From Ahrensia sp. (GTDB lineage Bacteria > Pseudomonadota > Alphaproteobacteria > Rhizobiales > Rhizobiaceae), in the NCBI GenBank assembly GCA_003233475.1, contig QILU01000207.1:1-11736 (forward strand): DNA of 11,736 nucleotides, given 5' to 3'. The notes beneath the pieces are model-generated. The model did not search any database, was not told the origin of the DNA, and saw nothing but the letters and a program-made list of their open reading frames with translations. Positions within the stretch are counted from its first letter, which is position 1. Each line of letters starts with the position of its first letter. Positions 7,167 through 11,736 of the stretch are shown piece by piece. The position numbers and the translations under genes are program-made.

Positions 7167-9437
7167 TCAGCCATTTTGGCGCTCTACATGCGAGACAACC
7201 GACAAAGAGCGAATTTCCCGCAACACCCGGTTGAGATGTTTAATATCCCAGACTTCCACTCCAAACACCATTTTGGTAAGTTGGGAATCCGGCGAAGATA
7301 AGTATAAATTGGCGATATTGGAATCCGCCTTTGCAATTATCTCGGTTATTTCCGCCAGCGATCCAGGGGCATCCACTGCGGTGACCTGAATTTTTGCCAG
7401 AAATCGTTCCGGGTTCTTCGCATCAATATCCCAGCGCAAATCCAACCATTCATTTGCACTGTCCTCATATTGGCGAAGCGCTTCAGACTGAATGGGGTAA
7501 ACGGTTATTCCTTCACCGGGGGTAAGAATACCCACAATCCGGTCGCCCGGAACGGCCCCGCCATCGGGATCAAGCCTCACCGGCAGATCTCCGGCCGCGC
7601 CACGAATGGGAATGGCATCGGTGAGTTTGCGCGCGGCTTCGGCATATTTTTCCCGTCGTCGTCCAGGAATACGGAACATGAGATTGGCCACCCCCGAGAG
7701 ATTGAACCACCCTTCGCCTGAAACGCTCTTCTTTGCTGCTCCCCGTTCCTTCTGGTAATCGGGAAAAACGGCGGTGATGACGTCATCGGCAGAAAGTTCT
7801 CCACGCCCCACAGCCGCAATCGCATGGTTGACCGAATCGTGGGCCAGCTTATTCAAAACTGTCTTGAGTTGGTCGGCATCGAACTTCCGTTTGGCATGTT
7901 TGAAAGCGGCGGTGAGAATTTTCTCCCCCAATCCAAAATATTGTTTCTCCCGCGCTTCACGGGTTGCCCGACGAATTCCGGCACGCGCCTTGCCGGTGGC
8001 GACAATGTGTTCCCAGGCTGCTGGCGGGGTAAGGTTCTCGGCGCGAATAATATGCACTTCATCACCATTCTTCAATTGAGTTATCACCTGGGTGGCCTGC
8101 CCGTTTACCCGGCTCCCCACACAGGTATTGCCCACATCCGTGTGCACCGCGTAGGCAAAGTCTATTACGGTCGCCCCTTGCGGCAGGGCGATCAGACGGC
8201 CTTTGGGGGTAAAACAAAACACCTGATCATGGAACAATTCCAACCGGGCCTGTTCGAGCACTTCGTCCGGATGATCCCCATCTGACAGGGATTCAACCGT
8301 CCGGCGCAGCCATGCATAGGATCGGGATTCAATGGCCAGCGTGGCCATATTGTCGGCCCCCGCCTTTTCCCCCTCAAGCTGCATATCTTCCGGAGCACTA
8401 TAAACTCCGTCTTTATAGAGCGTATGGGCGGCAATGCCCTGTTCCGCGATTTCATTCATTTCATGGGTACGGATTTGCATTTCCACCCGTTGGTGGGAAG
8501 GGCCAACTACTGTTGTGTGAATCGAGCGATAATCATTTTGCTTGGGTGTTGAGATATAGTCCTTGAATTTGCCGGGAACGGCCGGCCAGCGGGTGTGAAT
8601 CACCCCCAGAGCCTGATAACAATCCTCCACCCGATCAACGATCACCCGAAATCCGATAACGTCGGACAATTGTTCAAAACTCACCCCATTGCGCTCCATC
8701 TTGCGAAAAACCGAATAGGGCCGTTTGTTGCGGCTCTTAACTGTGGCGGTAATATTCGCTGCGTCCAGATTTTTAACCATGCTGCGCTCAATTTCTGCGA
8801 TCACATTGCCGGATTTTTTCCGCAGTTCGGCTAACTTGGTATGCACCGTCGAATAGGCTTCTGAATGCAGGTTGGAAAACGCCAGTTCCTCCAACTCATC
8901 GCGCATGCTTTGCATACCCATGCGTCCGGCCAGCGGCGCGTAAATATCCATGGTTTCCTGGGCAATCCGCTGGCGCTTATTCACCGGCACATGGTTCAAG
9001 GTACGCATGTTGTGTAGCCGGTCAGCCAGCTTTACCAGCAACACCCGCACATCATCGGCAACCGCCAGCAACAGGCGTCGCAAATTCTCGCCTTGCCGGG
9101 TCTTCTTGGAAACCAGATCAATGCGCTTTAATTTGGTCAGTCCATCCACCAGATGGCCGATATTCTGCCCGAACATGGTGTCGATTTCTTTGCGGGTTGC
9201 GTCCGTGTCTTCAATGGTGTCGTGCAGCAATGCTGCCACCACACTGTCCTGGTCTAATTTGAGATCAGTCACTATGGCCGCGACTTCTAGTGGGTGGCTG
9301 AAATAGGGGTCGCCACTTGCGCGTGTTTGATTGCGGTGCTTGTGCATTGAATACACATAAGCCCGGTTCAGCATATCCTCATTACAATTGGGGATGTAGC
9401 TGGCCACCCGTTCCACAAGTTCGTTTTGGCGCATCAT
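7167..9437 (-). CDS. rsh: bifunctional (p)ppGpp synthetase/hydrolase (RelA/SpoT family)
   Basis: Long RSH enzyme of 756 aa that makes and degrades the alarmone (p)ppGpp in the stringent response. Domain order: an HD hydrolase (about 25-180) with His48 (FSHP), the HDTIED box (His72, Asp73, Glu76, Asp77) and Asp139 in LADRLHNMRT; a synthetase (about 230-345) with RPYSVFRKM, Asp259 in LSDVIGFRVIV, YRSIHTT and Glu319 in VEMQIRT; a TGS domain (about 404-464, ELFHDQVFCFTPKG); and a C-terminal ACT domain (about 677-752). Both active sites look intact. The synthetase specificity loop reads KFKD at 290-293, which is the basic RXKD type of bifunctional enzymes rather than the acidic EXDD of RelA. No CC/CH zinc-like cluster is visible; that region reads GGAVPGDRIVGI, as in the Rhizobiales RSH proteins I remember. 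Tandem ATG codons at 9437 and 9434 make the start ambiguous by one residue. It lies downstream of rpoZ but is separated from it by a terminator. Confidence 0.96.
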   Translation of the reverse strand: MMRQNELVERVASYIPNCNEDMLNRAYVYSMHKHRNQTRASGDPYFSHPLEVAAIVTDLKLDQDSVVAALLHDTIEDTDATRKEIDTMFGQNIGHLVDGLTKLKRIDLVSKKTRQGENLRRLLLAVADDVRVLLVKLADRLHNMRTLNHVPVNKRQRIAQETMDIYAPLAGRMGMQSMRDELEELAFSNLHSEAYSTVHTKLAELRKKSGNVIAEIERSMVKNLDAANITATVKSRNKRPYSVFRKMERNGVSFEQLSDVIGFRVIVDRVEDCYQALGVIHTRWPAVPGKFKDYISTPKQNDYRSIHTTVVGPSHQRVEMQIRTHEMNEIAEQGIAAHTLYKDGVYSAPEDMQLEGEKAGADNMATLAIESRSYAWLRRTVESLSDGDHPDEVLEQARLELFHDQVFCFTPKGRLIALPQGATVIDFAYAVHTDVGNTCVGSRVNGQATQVITQLKNGDEVHIIRAENLTPPAAWEHIVATGKARAGIRRATREAREKQYFGLGEKILTAAFKHAKRKFDADQLKTVLNKLAHDSVNHAIAAVGRGELSADDVITAVFPDYQKERGAAKKSVSGEGWFNLSGVANLMFRIPGRRREKYAEAARKLTDAIPIRGAAGDLPVRLDPDGGAVPGDRIVGILTPGEGITVYPIQSEALRQYEDSANEWLDLRWDIDAKNPERFLAKIQVTAVDAPGSLAEITEIIAKADSNIANLYLSSPDSQLTKMVFGVEVWDIKHLNRVLREIRSLSVVSHVERQNG

Positions 9438-9547
9438 GCGCGGTACTACCCTTCAACAAGCTAATAATAACTTTGGTATTCTTAAACAATGGTATTGCAC
9501 ACTGTTACAGACAAGCAAAATGCGTTGTTTGGGTGAAAAAAGGTCGC

Positions 9548-9582
9548 AAAAAAGCCGGTAACGGGCGTCCGCACCGGCTTTT
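9548..9582 (-). terminator. Intrinsic terminator after rpoZ
   Basis: Perfect 10-bp inverted repeat AAAAGCCGGT (9550-9559) and ACCGGCTTTT (9573-9582) around a 13-nt loop. On the minus strand the stem runs into a T6 tract (A at 9548-9553), and a second T6 follows about six bases later (A at 9536-9541). It sits 23 nt beyond the rpoZ stop and about 110 nt before the RSH start, so most rpoZ transcripts should end here. The RSH gene would then need its own promoter in 9438-9547; I found only weak candidates there. Confidence 0.8.
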
Positions 9583-9605
9583 CATGCAAATTACTGTTGA
9601 GCGGA

Positions 9606-10013
9606 TTAATAATCGTCGCTTTTGTCCGGTGGCACAAGCCCTTGAATTCCAGCGAGAAGATCGTCTTCCGAAAGGGTATCGAAGGTAATTTCAGCCGGCG
9701 CCGCTTCCACCCCCGGTTCACTACCGTCCTCGGCAATAATCACTTGCTCTTCGACTTCTCCAACTTGCTCCTCAGGCTCATCCACTTCAACGTGTTTTTG
9801 CAAGGAGTGGATCAGATCTTCTTTCAAATCCGCAGGCGAAAGTTGCCCATCAGCGATTTCGCGCAAAGCAACAACAGGATTTTTATCGTTATCGCGCTTA
9901 ACTGAAATTTGTGAGCCTGATGTAATCTGACGTGAACGGTGACTTGCAAGCAAAACAAGTTCAAAACGGTTGGACACCTTATCGATGCAATCTTCCACGG
10001 TAACGCGGGCCAT
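9606..10013 (-). CDS. rpoZ: DNA-directed RNA polymerase omega subunit
   Basis: Small subunit that chaperones beta-prime and stabilises core RNA polymerase; in several bacteria it forms part of a ppGpp-binding site. The N-terminus [20 protein letters not shown] followed by [10 protein letters not shown] is the omega signature, and [16 protein letters not shown] is the second conserved block. From about residue 70 there is a long acidic tail rich in Glu and Asp, a usual feature of alphaproteobacterial omega, giving 135 aa against about 90 in E. coli. The ATG at 10013 has AGGAG (10020-10024 on the + strand) six bases upstream. The neighbouring RSH gene is a functional partner, although the terminator between them argues against a simple operon. 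Confidence 0.97.
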   Translation of the reverse strand: MARVTVEDCIDKVSNRFELVLLASHRSRQITSGSQISVKRDNDKNPVVALREIADGQLSPADLKEDLIHSLQKHVEVDEPEEQVGEVEEQVIIAEDGSEPGVEAAPAEITFDTLSEDDLLAGIQGLVPPDKSDDY

Positions 10014-10360
10014 GCGCGGCTCCTGTATCTTTGTGTTGGCGGGAATGTGTTGAAGGGTGACTAAGACTTATTCGCGGCAATATCAAGGCTCTTGTGCATC
10101 TTTGATGCAACAAGTTTTCGGGTTTAATTGATTAACGGAAATTTGATGTTCAAAAATCACGGCAAATTGAAACCAATCTGCCTGAATTTGAGTAACTATT
10201 AAACCCACAGCTTATTGATTGTTCGTGACAAAACACTATTTGATAAGTGTAGCACGTGTGGGTTAGGTTTAACCTGCATATTGCTGCAATTCGTTACATT
10301 GGGGGCTAACAATATTGGTTTCGGCGTGTCCGGGACAGTAATTTATTGAAAGTCATTTTT
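10014..10360. promoter_or_regulatory. Divergent rpoZ/NYN intergenic region
   Basis: About 350 nt, AT-rich compared with the flanking genes, between two genes pointing apart. It contains the rpoZ ribosome binding site at 10020-10024, a strong hairpin at 10091-10114, an 11-nt odd palindrome AGGTTTAACCT at 10265-10275 and the palindrome CAATATTG at 10310-10317. Promoters for both directions are expected here, but I could not place either with good hexamer matches. I saw no convincing small ORF or RNA gene. Confidence 0.55.
10091..10114. repeat. Bulged hairpin/operator-like inverted repeat upstream of rpoZ
   Basis: CTTGTGCATC (10091-10100), loop TTT, then GATGCAACAAG (10104-10114): ten base pairs with one bulged A. 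On the + strand it is followed by TTTT, as in a terminator, but no + strand gene precedes it. It lies 78 nt upstream of the rpoZ ATG, so it is more likely an operator or a leader hairpin of rpoZ. Confidence 0.5.
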
Positions 10361-10954
10361 ATGTTTGATGAACGCGAAAAAGTTGTTTTGCTTATTGATG
10401 GCGCAAATCTTTACGCCACATCGAAGGCTCTGGGGTTTGATATTGATTACAAACAACTGCTAAAATCATTTCAGCAACAGGGATATTTGCTGCGGGCTTA
10501 TTATTACACCGCCCTCATTGAAGATCAGGAATATTCCTCCATCCGCCCGCTGATCGATTGGCTGGATTATAACGGCTACAGCGTCGTGACTAAACCGGCG
10601 AAAGAATTCACCGATTCTTCCGGCCGTCGCAAAGTTAAGGGCAATATGGATATTGAGTTGGCGGTGGATGCCATGGAACTCGCCCCTGGGGTGGATCATT
10701 TTGTATTGTTTTCAGGTGATGGGGATTTCCGCCGTTTGGTGGAAGCGCTGCAGCGCATGGGCAAAAAAGTCTCTGTTGTATCCACAACAGCAACCCAGCC
10801 CCCAATGATTGCAGATGATTTGCGCCGACAGGCGGATCATTTTGTTGAGTTGAAATCCCTGGAAAGTGAGCTTGGCCGGGCCCTTTCGGAAAATTCCCGT
10901 TCGGAAAATCCCCGCTCGGAAAATAACGATTCTTACGTTGACGAAGAAGAATAG
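10361..10954 (+). CDS. LabA-like NYN domain protein (PIN-like nuclease fold)
   Basis: A 197-aa protein of the LabA/DUF88 NYN family, a PIN-like fold generally predicted to bind metal and cleave RNA; the substrate is unknown. Residues 8-19 VVLLIDGANLYA hold the first metal-binding Asp13 and Asn16. KGNMDIELAVDAM (94-106) holds Asp97 and Asp103, and LFSGDGDFRRL (117-127) holds Asp120 and Asp122, so the acidic pocket looks complete. I chose ATG at 10361 because homologues as I recall them begin MFD.REK; an in-frame TTG at 10346 would only add five residues. The C-terminal tail (about 174-197) is low-complexity and acidic, coded by a 15-bp tandem repeat. The UDG gene follows 44 nt downstream on the same strand, suggesting an operon. 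Confidence 0.9.
   Translation: MFDEREKVVLLIDGANLYATSKALGFDIDYKQLLKSFQQQGYLLRAYYYTALIEDQEYSSIRPLIDWLDYNGYSVVTKPAKEFTDSSGRRKVKGNMDIELAVDAMELAPGVDHFVLFSGDGDFRRLVEALQRMGKKVSVVSTTATQPPMIADDLRRQADHFVELKSLESELGRALSENSRSENPRSENNDSYVDEEE
10886..10930 (+). repeat. 15-bp tandem repeat, three units, in the NYN gene
   Basis: Three 15-bp units begin with TCGGAAAAT at 10886, 10901 and 10916; units 1 and 2 differ at two positions and the third has diverged in its last six bases. In frame they encode SENSR-SENPR-SENND-like pentapeptides in the tail of the NYN protein. The period is a multiple of three, so copy-number change would lengthen or shorten the tail without a frameshift. Confidence 0.85.
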
Positions 10955-10998
10955 AAAACCACTGGCGCTAAGCCTGATGCGCGGATAAACATCCAGGC

Positions 10999-11658
10999 AT
11001 GACTTTACCTCAATTGACCGAAACTGAACCTGCCCGTGATTGTCTGCTTTGCCCCCGTTTGGTAGAATTTCGGGAAACCCATCGCAATTTGAACCCGTCA
11101 TTCCATAATGCTCCGGTGGAAACCTGGTACCCCAGAGGCGGAAAAAAGGCGGTGAAAATGCTGATAATCGGCCTCGCACCGGGGTTAAAAGGGGCTAACC
11201 GCACAGGTCGGCCGTTCACCGGGGATTGGGCCGGCGATTTGCTTTACGCCACCCTTTGTAAATTCGGATTTGCCGAAGGCCGGTACGCGGCCAGCCCGCA
11301 AGACACGCTAAATTTGGTGGATTGTGCGATTACCAATGCCGTGCGTTGCGTGCCACCGCAAAACAAACCAGTGGGGGCGGAAATTAACACTTGCCGCCCT
11401 TTTCTTATCAACACGCTGGAGGCACTGCCAAACCTCAAATTGCTGATAACTTTGGGTAAAATTTCCCACGATAGCACGGCCCGGGCACTCAATACGCGGG
11501 TGGCTTCCGTCCCCTTTGCGCATAATACCGAACACCAAATGGGCACCCATACCGTATTATCAAGTTACCATTGTTCGCGTTACAACACCAATACAGGAAG
11601 GCTAACTGAAGCCATGTTTTGCGATGTGTTTGAGCGCGCGCGAGCGTTGACTGGTTAA
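10999..11658 (+). CDS. Family 5 uracil-DNA glycosylase (UDGb type)
   Basis: DNA repair enzyme that excises uracil, and in this family often other deaminated bases, from DNA to start base-excision repair. Its 219 aa are usual. Motif 1, GLAPGLKGANRTGRPFTGD (58-76), has the family 5 form, which lacks the catalytic Asp of family 1 enzymes. Motif 2 is SYHCSRYNTNTGRLTE (189-204). Cysteines at 15 and 18 (CLLC), 117 and 132 match the four ligands of the iron-sulfur cluster of families 4 and 5. ITNAVRCVPPQNKP (111-124) is the typical stretch before the last ligand. The ATG at 10999 has only a weak CCAGG upstream. It probably shares a transcript with the NYN gene. After the TAA, the 78 nt to the window edge hold no recognisable gene. 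Confidence 0.94.
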   Translation: MTLPQLTETEPARDCLLCPRLVEFRETHRNLNPSFHNAPVETWYPRGGKKAVKMLIIGLAPGLKGANRTGRPFTGDWAGDLLYATLCKFGFAEGRYAASPQDTLNLVDCAITNAVRCVPPQNKPVGAEINTCRPFLINTLEALPNLKLLITLGKISHDSTARALNTRVASVPFAHNTEHQMGTHTVLSSYHCSRYNTNTGRLTEAMFCDVFERARALTG

Positions 11659-11736
11659 GGTAAAATCAAGTGAAACAAATGGTAATGAATGGGGTTGCCA
11701 ACAAAATTCTGCCCAAATCCGCAGATAACTAATCGG

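Noticed and set aside
9438..9547. Promoter for the RSH gene using minus-strand CTTGTC with a 17-18 nt spacer
   Set aside because: The -35 matches well, but the -10 positions (CCATTG or CATTGT) match only half the consensus; not enough to annotate.
10119..10136. TTAATTGATTAAC as a CtrA site upstream of rpoZ
   Set aside because: The two TTAA elements are four bases apart rather than seven, so it does not match the CtrA core.
10202..10264. Inverted repeat AACCCACA/TGTGGGTT separated by 47 nt upstream of the NYN gene
   Set aside because: An 8-bp match at this distance is expected about once by chance in a region of this size, and there is no supporting motif.
11671..11733. Short ORF of about 20 codons after the UDG, starting GTG AAA CAA
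   Set aside because: No ribosome binding site, no recognisable motif, and it ends at once; it resembles no gene I know.

Overview
This window looks like core chromosome of an alphaproteobacterium, most likely a moderate-GC member of the Hyphomicrobiales/Rhizobiales. The grounds are the gene set (dapA-smpB; rpoZ-relA/spoT; a DUF2062 gene overlapping acpS; a LabA-like NYN gene beside a family 5 uracil-DNA glycosylase), the acidic C-terminal extension on the omega subunit, and the RSH protein carrying GGAVPGDRIVGI where many others have a Cys-rich motif. I found no tRNA, rRNA, CRISPR array, insertion sequence, phage gene or toxin-antitoxin pair.

Layout. 3-1118 (+): C-terminal part of an ABCB-type exporter cut by the window edge. 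1115-2061 (-): an alpha/beta hydrolase gene broken by a one-base frameshift, converging on the exporter so that the stop codons overlap. 2170-4251 (-): an exported Slt-type lytic transglycosylase. 4252-4545: divergent intergenic region holding the best promoter candidate in the window, with a run of eight C in its spacer. 4546-5930 (+): dapA then smpB, 14 nt apart. 5960-7023 (-): DUF2062 gene and acpS with a 4-nt ATGA overlap, converging on smpB. 7167-9437 (-): bifunctional (p)ppGpp synthetase/hydrolase. 9548-9582: intrinsic terminator between rpoZ and the RSH gene. 9606-10013 (-): rpoZ. 10014-10360: divergent regulatory region with a strong hairpin. 10361-11658 (+): NYN-domain nuclease-like gene, then a family 5 uracil-DNA glycosylase.

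How the genes fit together. They are mostly housekeeping: cell-wall turnover (Slt), lysine/diaminopimelate supply for peptidoglycan (DapA), ribosome rescue (SmpB), carrier-protein activation for lipid synthesis (AcpS), the stringent response (RSH with RNA polymerase omega), and DNA uracil repair (UDG). From memory of related genomes, rpoZ-relA-(DUF2062)-acpS normally runs into lepB-rnc-era, and the NYN/UDG pair lies between smpB and rpoZ. Here the whole block appears flipped relative to dapA-smpB, so acpS runs tail-to-tail into smpB.

I do not see a convincing new biological system. The points most worth a second look are the frameshifted and catalytically degenerate hydrolase, the C8 tract in the putative dapA promoter, the apparent inversion, the hairpin upstream of rpoZ, and the poorly understood NYN-UDG pair.
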